Positions 23,649 through 32,031 of a stretch of DNA of 35,828 nucleotides are shown piece after piece. The first letter of the stretch is position 1. The number at the start of each line of letters is the position of its first letter. The notes below the pieces were generated by a model, which ran no database searches, had not been told where the DNA came from, and saw nothing but the letters and a program-made list of their open reading frames with translations. The DNA comes from Erysipelotrichaceae bacterium. Its GTDB lineage: Bacteria > Bacillota_I > Bacilli_A > Erysipelotrichales > Coprobacillaceae. Where the stretch lies: the NCBI GenBank assembly GCA_021201655.1, contig JAJQEL010000011.1, forward strand, positions 1-35,828, given 5' to 3'. The translations under genes and the position numbers were made by a program.

Positions 23649-24914
23649 ATGGCTTATAAAGCCCCAAGAGGAACTGTTGATATTTTACCTCAAAATACGG
23701 AAAAATGGCAAAAGATGGAACAGTTATTAAGAACTATTTGTGCAAATTATAATGTAAAGGAAATGAGAACGCCAATATTTGAACATACCGAATTATTTAA
23801 TCGTGCTGTTGGTGATACTACAGATGTTGTTTCTAAGGAAATGTATACATTTAATGATAAAAAAGGTAGATCTATTACCTTAAGACCTGAAGGAACGGCG
23901 GGAATTGCGAGAGCTTATGTAGAAAATAAGATGTATGGTTATCCAGAGAAACTACAAAAGATTTATTATTTAGGTCCTATGTTTCGTTATGAAAGACCAC
24001 AAAATGGGCGACAAAGACAATTTCATCAATTTGGTGTAGAAATGATTGGTGTGGAATCACCATATGTTGATGTGGAATGTATGCTGATGGCTGTGACAAT
24101 TGTTCAATCTTTAGGATTGAAGGATATTACTTTACATATTAATTCATTAGGAGATCAGGATTCTAGAGATGCTTATAGAGATGCTTTAAAACAACATTTT
24201 AAACCAGTCATCAATGAATTATGCCATGACTGCCAGGAAAGATATGAGAAAAATCCACTTAGAATATTAGATTGTAAAGTTGATAAAGATCACCAATCAA
24301 TGAAAAATGCACCACGTACAATTGATTATTTAAGTGATAATGCAAAAGCACATTTTGATAAAGTATGTTCTTTATTAGATGATTTAGATATTGATTATGT
24401 TATTGATACTAATTTAGTAAGGGGTTTAGATTATTATACTCATACTATTTTTGAAGTTATTTCTGATGATCCTAAGTTAGGAGCTGGATCTACTGTTGGT
24501 GGAGGTGGTCGCTATAGTGGCCTTGTTGAAGAAGTTGGTGGTCCAAGTGCTCCTGGTGTTGGTTTTGCTTTTGGCTTAGAAAGATTAATGATTGCAATGG
24601 GTGATGATAACAATGAAACAGAAGGTATTGATGTATATGTTATGCCTTTAGGGGATAAAGCAAGAGATTTAGCCATGCAATTGATAACTGTTTTAAGAGC
24701 TCAAGGTTTTACCTGTGATATGGATTATATTGGTAGAGGTTTAAAAGGACAATTTAAATCAGCTGATCGTTTTAAAGCAAAGTTTTCAATTATTTTAGGT
24801 GATGATGAAGTGGAAAAGAAAGTTGTAAATATCAAATCTAATACAACTAGAGAACAAGTTGAAGTAGCTTTAAATGATGTTGTAAGTTATATAGAGGGAG
24901 AATTATATGAATAG
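23649..24914 (+). CDS. hisS: Histidine--tRNA ligase
   Basis: This class II synthetase charges tRNA-His. Motif 1 lies in the early region (RTPIFEHTELFNRAVG), followed by TLRPEGTAGIARAY. Motif 2 is FRYERPQNGRQRQFHQFG, the His-specific signature is RGLDYYTHTIFEV, then GGGGRYSGLV, and motif 3 is GVGFAFGLERLM. A C-terminal anticodon-binding domain completes 421 residues. TAAAGGAGGAAGAG precedes the ATG. The gene overlaps aspS by 8 nt, and both depend on the T-box upstream. Confidence 0.97.
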   Translation: MAYKAPRGTVDILPQNTEKWQKMEQLLRTICANYNVKEMRTPIFEHTELFNRAVGDTTDVVSKEMYTFNDKKGRSITLRPEGTAGIARAYVENKMYGYPEKLQKIYYLGPMFRYERPQNGRQRQFHQFGVEMIGVESPYVDVECMLMAVTIVQSLGLKDITLHINSLGDQDSRDAYRDALKQHFKPVINELCHDCQERYEKNPLRILDCKVDKDHQSMKNAPRTIDYLSDNAKAHFDKVCSLLDDLDIDYVIDTNLVRGLDYYTHTIFEVISDDPKLGAGSTVGGGGRYSGLVEEVGGPSAPGVGFAFGLERLMIAMGDDNNETEGIDVYVMPLGDKARDLAMQLITVLRAQGFTCDMDYIGRGLKGQFKSADRFKAKFSIILGDDEVEKKVVNIKSNTTREQVEVALNDVVSYIEGELYE

Positions 24915-26658
24915 AACACACAATAATGGCGAATTAAGAATAGATAATGTTGGTCAACAAGTTGAACTCATTGGTTGGGTAGCTAAAAAAAGAAATCTGG
25001 GAGCTTTGGTTTTCATTGATTTAAGAGATAGATATGGTTTAACGCAAATTATCTTTGATGAAAGTTTTGATGAAAGATTAAGAGAAGTAAAAAATGAATA
25101 TATCTTAAATGTTAAAGGAATTGTTGTCGAAAGAAGTTCTAAAAATCCAAAGATGCCTACAGGTGATATTGAAATACAAGCGCAAGACTTTGAAATCATC
25201 AATACAGCTAAATTAACACCAATGATAGTAGCAGATGAAACTGATGCCTTAGAAGAAAAACGCATGGAATATCGTTATTTAGATTTACGTCGTCCAATCA
25301 TGCAACAAAATATTATGACAAGACATAAAATCACTAAATCTATTCGTGAATACTTAGATGATCATGACTTTATTGATATTGAAACACCATATTTGAATCG
25401 TTCAACACCAGAAGGCGCTAGAGACTTCCTGGTTCCTTCTCGTATTCATAAAGGTGAATTCTATGCTTTACCTCAATCACCACAATTATTTAAGCAATTA
25501 CTTATGGTAGCAGGTTTTGAAAGATATTATCAAATAGCTAGATGTTTTAGAGATGAAGATTTAAGAGCTGATCGACAAATAGAATTTACGCAGGTTGATG
25601 TTGAAATGAGTTTTATGTCTACTGATCAAATTATAGAAATCGGTGAAGGTATGATCCAAAAACTCATGAAAGATGTGAAAAATATTGACATAGAATTACC
25701 ATTACGTCGTTTAACATGGCATGAAGCTATGGAAAAATATGGTATTGATAAACCTGATACAAGATTTGGTCTAGAACTTGTGAATTTAAATGAAATTGTG
25801 AATGATGTAGATTTTGCAGTATTTAAAAATGCTTTGGATAATGGTGGTTATGTTAAAGGAATTAATGTTAAGGGCGAAGCGTCAAATTATTCTCGAAAGA
25901 AAATTGATAAATTAACTGATCTCGCTAAAACTTATAAAGCTAAAGGGTTAGCTTGGTTAAAAGTAGGAACAGAGAAAGTACAGGGACCAATCGCGAAATT
26001 TTTTAGTGAAGAACAATTATCTAAGTTATTAACTGCTATGGATGCTCATGAAAACGACTTATTATTGTTTATTAGTGATGTTAAATATGAAGTTGTATGT
26101 GATGCTTTGGCTGCTATTAGAAATCATTTAGGTAAAGAATTAAAACTTTATGATCCTTCTACATTTGACTTCTTATGGATTGTCGATTTCCCAATGTTTG
26201 AATATGATGATGAAACGCAACGTTACTATGCAAAACATCATCCATTTACTAAACCTAAAGATGAGGATATTGATAAAATGGAAACTGATCCTGAGCATTG
26301 TTTAGCTGATGCATATGATATAGTACTCAATGGTTATGAATTAGGCGGCGGATCACAAAGAATTTACGATCAATCAGTTCAAGAACGTGCTTTTAAAGCT
26401 TTAGGATTCACGCAAGAAGGCATTGATAGTCAGTTTGGCTGGTTTGTCGAAGGTTTACAATATGGTACACCTCCTCATGGTGGCTTTGCTTTAGGCTTGG
26501 ATAGACTTGCTATGATATTATGTGGTACAGATTCAATCAGAGATGTTATTGCCTTTCCAAAGAATACCAGTGCTACTTGTCCAATGTCAAAAGCACCTAC
26601 TAAAGTATCTGATTTACAATTAGAAGAATTAGGAATCGAGGTAACAAAACATGAATAA
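24907..26658 (+). CDS. aspS: Aspartate--tRNA ligase
   Basis: This class IIb synthetase charges tRNA-Asp. An N-terminal OB anticodon-binding domain (VELIGWVAKKRNLGALVFIDLRD) is followed by the catalytic core with TPEGARDFLVPSR, motif 2 FRDEDLRADRQIEFTQVD, the bacterial GAD insertion (about 280-420), and motif 3 in GLDRLAMILCGTDSIRDVIAFPK. The length of 583 residues is normal for bacterial AspRS. It overlaps both hisS and the M24 peptidase by 8 nt, so a three-gene coupled operon is likely. Confidence 0.97.
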   Translation: MNRTHNNGELRIDNVGQQVELIGWVAKKRNLGALVFIDLRDRYGLTQIIFDESFDERLREVKNEYILNVKGIVVERSSKNPKMPTGDIEIQAQDFEIINTAKLTPMIVADETDALEEKRMEYRYLDLRRPIMQQNIMTRHKITKSIREYLDDHDFIDIETPYLNRSTPEGARDFLVPSRIHKGEFYALPQSPQLFKQLLMVAGFERYYQIARCFRDEDLRADRQIEFTQVDVEMSFMSTDQIIEIGEGMIQKLMKDVKNIDIELPLRRLTWHEAMEKYGIDKPDTRFGLELVNLNEIVNDVDFAVFKNALDNGGYVKGINVKGEASNYSRKKIDKLTDLAKTYKAKGLAWLKVGTEKVQGPIAKFFSEEQLSKLLTAMDAHENDLLLFISDVKYEVVCDALAAIRNHLGKELKLYDPSTFDFLWIVDFPMFEYDDETQRYYAKHHPFTKPKDEDIDKMETDPEHCLADAYDIVLNGYELGGGSQRIYDQSVQERAFKALGFTQEGIDSQFGWFVEGLQYGTPPHGGFALGLDRLAMILCGTDSIRDVIAFPKNTSATCPMSKAPTKVSDLQLEELGIEVTKHE

Positions 26659-27727
26659 AAGAATTGAAAAAGTATTAGCACAAATGGCTCAAAAAGGCAT
26701 AGACCATCTGATTATCAGTGATCAATATTCTATAGATTATCTATTAGGTTATAATAACTGGCCTGGTGAAAGAATGTATGTATTATTATTAGATATTAAT
26801 AGTCATCATCATTTATTTTTAAATAAATTATTCTTCTTAGATCAACCACTAGATATTGATATTGTATGGTATGATGATACGCAAGATGGGGCAGCTATTG
26901 TAGCTTCTTATTTAGATGATGCATTGTGTGTTGGCATAGATAAGAAATGGGAAGCTAAATTCTTATTAAAAGTTATGGACAAGGCATCTCATTGCCACTA
27001 TGAAGTAGGATCAGAATGTATTGATTACATTCGCATGATCAAGGATGAAGAAGAACAAAATTTAATGCGTGAAGCTTCACGCCTCAATGATTTAGCTATT
27101 GATCAAGTTATTCAACTTTGTGCAAAGGGAAATTTAACCGAAAAAGAAGTTGAATCTCATATTCCACAAATCTATCATGATTTAGGATGTGAAGGTTTAT
27201 CATTTAGTGCCATTGTTGGTTATGGCCCAAATGGTGCTGATGGTCATCATAGTTGTGATGATTCTACGTTAAAACCAGGTAATAGTATTGTGATAGATAT
27301 GGGTGGTATTTATCATGGCTATTGCAGTGATATGACAAGAACAGTTTTTTATAAAGAAATCTCTCCTGAACAAAAGAAAGTTTATAATCTTGTTAGGCAA
27401 GCCAATGAGGCAGCTGAAGCCGTGGTTAAACCAGGTGTCAGATTATGTGATATTGATAAAACAGCAAGAGATATTATCACTGAAGCTGGTTTTGGACCTA
27501 ATTTTAATCACCGTTTAGGACATTTTATTGGTCGCGAATGTCATGAATGGGGAGATGTTTCTCAAGCTTTTGATCTCAAAGTTGAAGAAGGAATGATTTT
27601 CTCTATTGAACCAGGTATTTATCTACAAGATAATTTTGGAGTAAGAGTAGAGGATTTGGTATTGGTTACTAAGGATGGCTGTGAAGTCCTTAATCATTAT
27701 ACAAAAGATATTATTATTATAGGTTAA
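26651..27727 (+). CDS. M24 family metallopeptidase (Xaa-Pro peptidase)
   Basis: This is a pita-bread aminopeptidase/dipeptidase, probably releasing residues ahead of proline. The five metal ligands are visible: D216 (VIDMGG), D227 (CSDMTRT), H291 (LGHFIGRECHEWG), E320 (SIEPGIY) and E334 (RVEDLV), with the D-11-D spacing of the family. An N-terminal creatinase-like domain (about 1-125) precedes the catalytic half; 358 residues matches PepQ/YqhT-type proteins. The exact substrate class (aminopeptidase P or prolidase) cannot be settled. It is the third gene of the hisS-aspS operon; a terminator follows. Confidence 0.92.
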   Translation: MNKRIEKVLAQMAQKGIDHLIISDQYSIDYLLGYNNWPGERMYVLLLDINSHHHLFLNKLFFLDQPLDIDIVWYDDTQDGAAIVASYLDDALCVGIDKKWEAKFLLKVMDKASHCHYEVGSECIDYIRMIKDEEEQNLMREASRLNDLAIDQVIQLCAKGNLTEKEVESHIPQIYHDLGCEGLSFSAIVGYGPNGADGHHSCDDSTLKPGNSIVIDMGGIYHGYCSDMTRTVFYKEISPEQKKVYNLVRQANEAAEAVVKPGVRLCDIDKTARDIITEAGFGPNFNHRLGHFIGRECHEWGDVSQAFDLKVEEGMIFSIEPGIYLQDNFGVRVEDLVLVTKDGCEVLNHYTKDIIIIG

Positions 27728-27748
27728 GCTATGCTTAGCCTTTCTTTT
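27722..27748 (+). terminator. Terminator of the hisS–aspS–M24 operon
   Basis: GGTTAAGC (27722-27729) pairs with GCTTAGCC (27733-27740) with one G-U pair, loop TAT, then TTTCTTTT. The stop codon is inside the stem. Confidence 0.88.
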
Positions 27749-27814
27749 AGCAATTTATTTCTTCAAGTAAATATTTCATATATTTATTGACATATTAATG
27801 GTAATGAACATTTT

Positions 27815-28319
27815 ATGGATGAAAAATATATTTTTATAATATTGAACTTGATAAAGAACCGATAAAGAATGATATATATCACTTTGTAAAATGTTTAAAA
27901 AAGAATTATTAAAAATCTTGAATAGTTATATTAATGATGAAAATATAGAAGATTATTCAAATCAATAGTTAACACGTTATTTATATAATGAAAAAACTAT
28001 TTATAATATAAGCCTTTATGAATATACTCAAATAGTCTATGATGATATAGTTAGGCTTATAACGAGAATATTCATGACACAATTTGAACATTTATATTTC
28101 TTAATATAAATTATGAAAGATAATACGCATATTGTGTTTTTTAATAATGACTTAGATATTATTGATTTTGTTGATTTGTATGATAGTTTGTTAGATTTTC
28201 TTGAAGTTAACAAAGAATACAATATTCAAGAATTATTAAAATATGTTGAAATATTAAAGATAATATTGAATTTGAATGGAAAATGTTTCATATTGACAAA
28301 ACATGAAAGAAAAGGATAG
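27815..28319 (+). pseudogene. Decayed gene of unknown family
   Basis: A single coding-like trace of about 168 codons can be followed. It starts MDEKYIF, shifts frame in a T-run near 27831 to read YNIELDKEPIKNDIYHFVKC, and shifts again in an A-run near 27897. From 27891 one frame runs to the stop at 28317 with only two interruptions, TAG at 27966 and TAA at 28107. Far more stops would be expected in random AT-rich DNA. The last piece (from ATG 28113, 68 codons) has no ribosome binding site, so I do not call it a gene. The inferred product is rich in Asp, Ile, Leu and Tyr; no family is recognised. A weak TTGACA lies at 27787. Confidence 0.7.
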
Positions 28320-28337
28320 CCATATGGCTATCCTTTA
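28300..28337 (-). terminator. Terminator of the 31-residue minus-strand gene
   Basis: AAAGGATAGCC (28311-28321) and GGCTATCCTTT (28326-28336) form a perfect 11-bp stem with loop ATAT. On the minus strand the tail is TCTTTC after TTT; on the plus strand only three T follow, so the minus strand is its main direction. Confidence 0.85.
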
Positions 28338-28430
28338 TGCTCGTGCATTTGAATTATCTTCATATTGTTCATCAATCGGCTGTTTTGTTATATCAGCAGG
28401 ATCATAAACACGAGGTTTCTTTTTGCTCAT
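28335..28430 (-). CDS. Small protein of 31 residues, unknown
   Basis: The product starts MSKKKPRVYDPADITKQ and ends in an acidic, Asn-rich tail; it is hydrophilic with a basic head and no membrane segment. AAGGAG lies six bases before the ATG and a strong terminator begins at the stop codon, so it is very probably a real gene although too short for normal gene calling. The size and composition would fit a minor acid-soluble spore protein or a small regulator, but there is no motif to decide. It is divergent from murC. No convincing minus-strand promoter was found. Confidence 0.72.
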   Translation of the reverse strand: MSKKKPRVYDPADITKQPIDEQYEDNSNARA

Positions 28431-28504
28431 AAAATTCTCCTTTTCTATTATTTTCATTAATAGTATGGATGCTTTTTAAAAATTTATGAAAATATTTTTT
28501 ATTG

Positions 28505-28535
28505 TTGATACTTTTTTTATCTTTTATGGTAGAAT
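28505..28535 (+). promoter_or_regulatory. Promoter of murC
   Basis: Extended -10 TGGTAGAAT (28527-28535) with TTGATA (28505-28510) at 19 bp spacing; the TG element compensates for the long spacer. Confidence 0.72.
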
Positions 28536-28555
28536 AATACTCGAGGTGAAACGAA

Positions 28556-29866
28556 ATGTATTATTTTATTGGAATTAAAGGTTCAGGTATGGCTTCTTTA
28601 GCAACTATCCTTTTTGATTTGGGATATGAAGTTGCAGGAAGTGATATTGATAAATATATATTTATAGAAGATGAATTAAGAAAGAGGGATATACCTATCT
28701 ACTCTTTTAATAAAGATAACATTAAGGATGGTTATGATGTTATTATTGGTAATGCTTTCGATGATAGTAATGAAGAAGTAAGAGCTGCTAAAGCTAATCC
28801 AAATGTGATAACACATACGTATTATGATTTTTTAGGACAGATGATGGAAGATTATATTTCTATTGGTATTGCTGGTACTCATGGTAAAACAACAACGACT
28901 GGTATGGCTTATCATTTATTTAAAGATTATGATAAGACTTCTGTATTGATTGGAGATGGGACTGGTCATGCAGTTAAAGATAGTAAATATTTTATTGCAG
29001 AAACTTGTGAATATCAGGATCATTTTCTTCATTATTATCCAAAATATGCAGTTATCAACAATATTGAATTAGATCATGTGGATTATTTTAAAACAATGGA
29101 TCAATATGTAGCATCATTTGAAAAATATGCTAATCAAGTCAAAGATACAGTTATTATTTGGGGCGATGATCCATACTTACCAAAACTTCATTATACAAAA
29201 CGTGTCTTGAAATTTGGTATTAAAGAAAATAATGATATTATTGCGAAAAATATTATTAATAATGATCATGGTTTATCATTTGATGTATATGTACATGGTG
29301 ATTTATTTGGCCATTTTGCATTGCCTTTCTATGGTATGCATATGTTATATGATTCTTTAGCAGTTATTACTTTAGGATATCTAGAAAACATGGATGCTGA
29401 TTATATTCAAAAACGTCTATCAACTTTTGAAGGTGTAAAACGTCGTTATACAGTTAAGGAAGTTGGCAATAATATCTATGTAGATGATTATGCTCATCAT
29501 CCTACAGCTATACGTTATGTGATTGAAGCAACAAGATCACGTTATCCTGGTAGAGAAATTGTAGCAATATTCCAACCTGATAGATTTTCTCGAGGACTGC
29601 GTTTTGCTAAAGAATTTGCTCAATCTTTGGAGCTTGCAGATTATCCATTCTTAGTACATTTTCCTGAAAATGCCAAGAAAGAACCAGGTATCGATATTGA
29701 CATCTATGAAATAGCACAATATATACCTAGAGCAAAAGTTATTCATGAGGATGAAGATGCTGTTAAGCTTTTAGCTGATCATGATCATGTTGTTTATATT
29801 TTTATGAGTAGTAAAGACATCTATAAATTAGAAGATATGGTTATTGCTTATAAGGAATCTCATTAA
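28556..29866 (+). CDS. murC: UDP-N-acetylmuramate--L-alanine ligase
   Basis: MurC adds L-Ala to UDP-MurNAc, the first peptide step of peptidoglycan synthesis. The N-terminal Rossmann domain (FIGIKGSGMASLA, GYEVAGSD) binds UDP; the ATP loop is GTHGKTTTTG (from residue 107). ETCEYQDHFLHYYP and NNIELDHVDYF are typical MurC central motifs, and DDYAHHPTAI marks the C-terminal domain. The length of 436 residues is right. GAGGTGAAA precedes the ATG. It heads the murC–ytxG–ytxH–ccpA block, although ytxG also has its own promoter. Confidence 0.94.
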   Translation: MYYFIGIKGSGMASLATILFDLGYEVAGSDIDKYIFIEDELRKRDIPIYSFNKDNIKDGYDVIIGNAFDDSNEEVRAAKANPNVITHTYYDFLGQMMEDYISIGIAGTHGKTTTTGMAYHLFKDYDKTSVLIGDGTGHAVKDSKYFIAETCEYQDHFLHYYPKYAVINNIELDHVDYFKTMDQYVASFEKYANQVKDTVIIWGDDPYLPKLHYTKRVLKFGIKENNDIIAKNIINNDHGLSFDVYVHGDLFGHFALPFYGMHMLYDSLAVITLGYLENMDADYIQKRLSTFEGVKRRYTVKEVGNNIYVDDYAHHPTAIRYVIEATRSRYPGREIVAIFQPDRFSRGLRFAKEFAQSLELADYPFLVHFPENAKKEPGIDIDIYEIAQYIPRAKVIHEDEDAVKLLADHDHVVYIFMSSKDIYKLEDMVIAYKESH

Positions 29867-29867
29867 C

Positions 29868-29896
29868 TTTTCATTTGTGTGATATTATGGTATAAT
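29868..29896 (+). promoter_or_regulatory. Promoter of ytxG–ytxH–ccpA
   Basis: Extended -10 TGGTATAAT (29888-29896) with TTTTCA (29868-29873) at 17 bp, starting at the murC stop. Confidence 0.82.
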
Positions 29897-29922
29897 GAAA
29901 AAAACTGCAGAAAGGAGAAATC

Positions 29923-30207
29923 ATGGAGGCAAGAGTAATATGTTATTGTATTTTGTTGCTATCTGGTGCTTTTGCTTTATTAAGTTTGGGACTTTTACTT
30001 ATAAGATTAGCAGGTGCCGTTAAAGAAGTGACAGTTATTATAACAATGTTGGAAACAACGGTTGATAAGGTGAATGTCATATTGGATGATGTACAAAAGA
30101 AATTGGAAATGTTAGATGCTCCGTTTGAGTTGATTGATAGAATTTTCTCAGGTGGGTGGGGACCTAATTTAGGTTTCTTTGGTAAAAAAAGACGTAAGAA
30201 AAAATAG
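29923..30207 (+). CDS. ytxG: DUF948-like protein (YtxG)
   Basis: This 94-residue protein has one N-terminal membrane helix (about 6-28), a helical region where TTVDKVNVILDDVQKKLEML is the most regular part, and a strongly basic tail (GKKRRKKK). It fits DUF948, short single-pass proteins related to YtxG. In Bacillus ytxG sits between murC and ytxH, as here. Function is unknown; a link to general stress is known in Bacillus only. GAAAGGAG precedes the ATG. Confidence 0.82.
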   Translation: MEARVICYCILLLSGAFALLSLGLLLIRLAGAVKEVTVIITMLETTVDKVNVILDDVQKKLEMLDAPFELIDRIFSGGWGPNLGFFGKKRRKKK

Positions 30208-30226
30208 GAAAGGAATGGTGGATTGA

Positions 30227-30709
30227 ATGAAGGTAGGTAAATTTTTAGTAGGATTAAGTATTGGTGTTGCCTGTGGTTTGTTGTTTGCTCCTAAATCTGG
30301 TAGTGAATTAAGAAAAGATATTAAGGATCGTTCTAAGAAAGCTTATGATGATTTAAAGAATATGTCTAAAGAAGATTTAGAAGCAAAAATTGGTGAAACT
30401 ATTGAAACTGTTAGAAAATCTGTTGATGAATTTGATGCAGACGAGTTTAAAGAAACAACAAAACAAAGATTAAATGATTTACAATCCAAATTAGAAGAAT
30501 TAGCTGCTGTTGTTAAAGAAACAGATGAATATCAACAAGTGAAAGAAAGTGTTGTTAATATTACTGATCAAGTTAATACAAAGATGGCAGAAGTCAAAGA
30601 AAAAGTTGATGAAGCAACTTTAGATGATGAATATCTTGATGATTTGGAAGAAGAAATTAAAGACGTTGAAGATAAACTTGATGAAGTGATTGATGATATC
30701 GAAGAATAG
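30227..30709 (+). CDS. ytxH: YtxH-like protein
   Basis: This 160-residue protein begins with a short hydrophobic helix ending in CGLLFAPKSGSELRKDI, the hallmark of the YtxH family (Gly-rich helix then LFAPKSG). A long, highly charged helical or coiled-coil region follows, including VDEFDADEFKETTK and an acidic C-terminus. It is probably membrane-anchored through the N-terminus. The start is fixed by synteny and spacing (GGAATGGTGG upstream). Role unknown; related proteins respond to general stress in Bacillus. ccpA begins two bases after its stop. Confidence 0.85.
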   Translation: MKVGKFLVGLSIGVACGLLFAPKSGSELRKDIKDRSKKAYDDLKNMSKEDLEAKIGETIETVRKSVDEFDADEFKETTKQRLNDLQSKLEELAAVVKETDEYQQVKESVVNITDQVNTKMAEVKEKVDEATLDDEYLDDLEEEIKDVEDKLDEVIDDIEE

Positions 30710-30711
30710 CT

Positions 30712-31740
30712 ATGAGTAAGAAAAATGTGACAATATATGATGTTGCCAAAGAAGCTGGAGTTTCTTTAGCAACCGTCTCACGTGTTATTAATGGTTCAAA
30801 TGTTGTTAAGCCAGCAACACGTAATAAAGTTTTAGAAGCTATTCAACGTTTAGATTTTAAGCCAAACCAGGTTGCACGTGGCTTGGCAACTAGTAAAACG
30901 ACAACCATTGCTGTTGTCTTTCCGCAATCATTATTTGCCCATGTTAAGGACATGATTGGTGGTATTGGTGATACAAGTCGTCGTTTAGATTATAATATAA
31001 CAATATATACAACGGATGAAATAGGAGACGGGAATCCTATAGAATCCATTATTGAAAAAATTGTATCTTCTAGAGCAGATGGTGTTATTCTTTTTAATAA
31101 TAAAGAAATTAATAATGAAATAGAATTATTCCAGAAATACAATATACCTATAGTTGTGATAGGAAATTGTGTTTCAGGCAAGAATCTTGGTTCTATATTT
31201 GTTGATGCTAAAAAAATTGCTACGGAAATTGTAGATGCCTACTTAGATAGAGATTTATCGGATATCTTATTTGTATCTCCTGATCAAAACCTTGTAAGAT
31301 ATGAAGATCTTATTGAAGGTATCCATGAATCATATAAAAATCATGGGTTAGTTTTTGATGAAGAAAGTAATGTTATTCATCCTTCATCTCACTATGAAAA
31401 AAGTTATCCATATTTCTTAAAATACTTTCAAACTCATAAACACGATCTTGTCTTAACAGGTTATGATAAAGAAGCTGTTGCTGTTGTTAATGCAGCTATT
31501 GATAATGATATCAATGTTCCCATTGATATGGAAGTCATAGGTATGATGGATACAAGCTATGCTTTAATCTGTAGACCATCTCTTACTTCTGTTCATATTC
31601 CAGTCTATGATATGGGTGCTTTAGCCATTCGTTTATTAACAAAAATACTTGATAATGAAGATATTGAAACATTAGAAGTTTCAGTTCATTATGCCTTTAT
31701 GGAAAGAGATACATCAACATTGAAACTCCTATCTAAATAG
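30712..31740 (+). CDS. ccpA: LacI-family regulator, probable catabolite control protein A
   Basis: An N-terminal helix-turn-helix (VTIYDVAKEAGVSLATVSRVING, split at residues 5-27) with hinge helix NQVARGLAT is followed by a periplasmic-binding-like effector domain. C-terminal LTSVHIPVYDMGALAIRLLTK resembles CcpA strongly. In Bacillus ccpA follows murC–ytxG–ytxH (with ytxJ and aroA between), so synteny also supports CcpA. CcpA with HPr-Ser-P represses or activates carbon genes at cre sites; one cre-like site is in this window at 22770. The central region is more divergent than the ends, so effector preference may differ. The length of 342 residues is normal. Confidence 0.82.
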   Translation: MSKKNVTIYDVAKEAGVSLATVSRVINGSNVVKPATRNKVLEAIQRLDFKPNQVARGLATSKTTTIAVVFPQSLFAHVKDMIGGIGDTSRRLDYNITIYTTDEIGDGNPIESIIEKIVSSRADGVILFNNKEINNEIELFQKYNIPIVVIGNCVSGKNLGSIFVDAKKIATEIVDAYLDRDLSDILFVSPDQNLVRYEDLIEGIHESYKNHGLVFDEESNVIHPSSHYEKSYPYFLKYFQTHKHDLVLTGYDKEAVAVVNAAIDNDINVPIDMEVIGMMDTSYALICRPSLTSVHIPVYDMGALAIRLLTKILDNEDIETLEVSVHYAFMERDTSTLKLLSK

Positions 31741-31748
31741 GAGTTTTT
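31723..31748 (+). terminator. Terminator of ccpA
   Basis: AAACTCCTA (31723-31731) pairs with TAGGAGTTT (31738-31746), loop TCTAAA. The T-run extends to 31748. The stem begins inside the coding region. Confidence 0.92.
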
Positions 31749-31763
31749 ACTATTTATGATAAT

Positions 31764-31916
31764 ATGAAAAAAATTTATCAGGTATTGTTTAAAAGCGAAC
31801 AATCATAATGGGCTATTTCAGCAGTGAATAGTTTTAAAGACATTCAATTTGATAATTAGATGATAGGTATTGATGGTAGTATAAAATCTGAAACGGATGT
31901 TTTTACGTTATTTTAG
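31764..31916 (+). pseudogene. Possible gene remnant
   Basis: One frame beginning MKKIYQVLFKSEQS runs 50 codons to TAG at 31914 with two in-frame stops (TAA 31806, TAG 31857). The pieces between look protein-like (WAISAVNSFKDIQFDN; MIGIDGSIKSETDVFTLF). There is no ribosome binding site. The rest of this gap, up to the promoter at 31981, holds nothing recognisable. Confidence 0.4.
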
Positions 31917-31980
31917 TTAATTAATGTATTTTGTTGTTAGTTAAATATGTTAAGCCACATGTTTTTAAGTGAAAAAATAA

Positions 31981-32010
31981 TTGTCGTATCATGTATCTAT
32001 ATTGTATAAT
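31981..32010 (+). promoter_or_regulatory. Promoter of the ClC gene
   Basis: TTGTCG (31981-31986), 18 bp, TATAAT (32005-32010). Confidence 0.72.
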
Positions 32011-32031
32011 GTTTTAAAAGAGGGGATTAAA

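Noticed and set aside
28113-28319. A stand-alone 68-codon gene
   Set aside because: It has no ribosome binding site and continues in the same frame upstream through an in-frame TAA, so it is better read as the tail of a decayed gene.
27815-28319. Stop-codon readthrough or an altered genetic code explaining the interrupted frames
   Set aside because: TAA, TAG and TGA all end full-length housekeeping genes in the window, and frameshifts are also needed, so decay is simpler.
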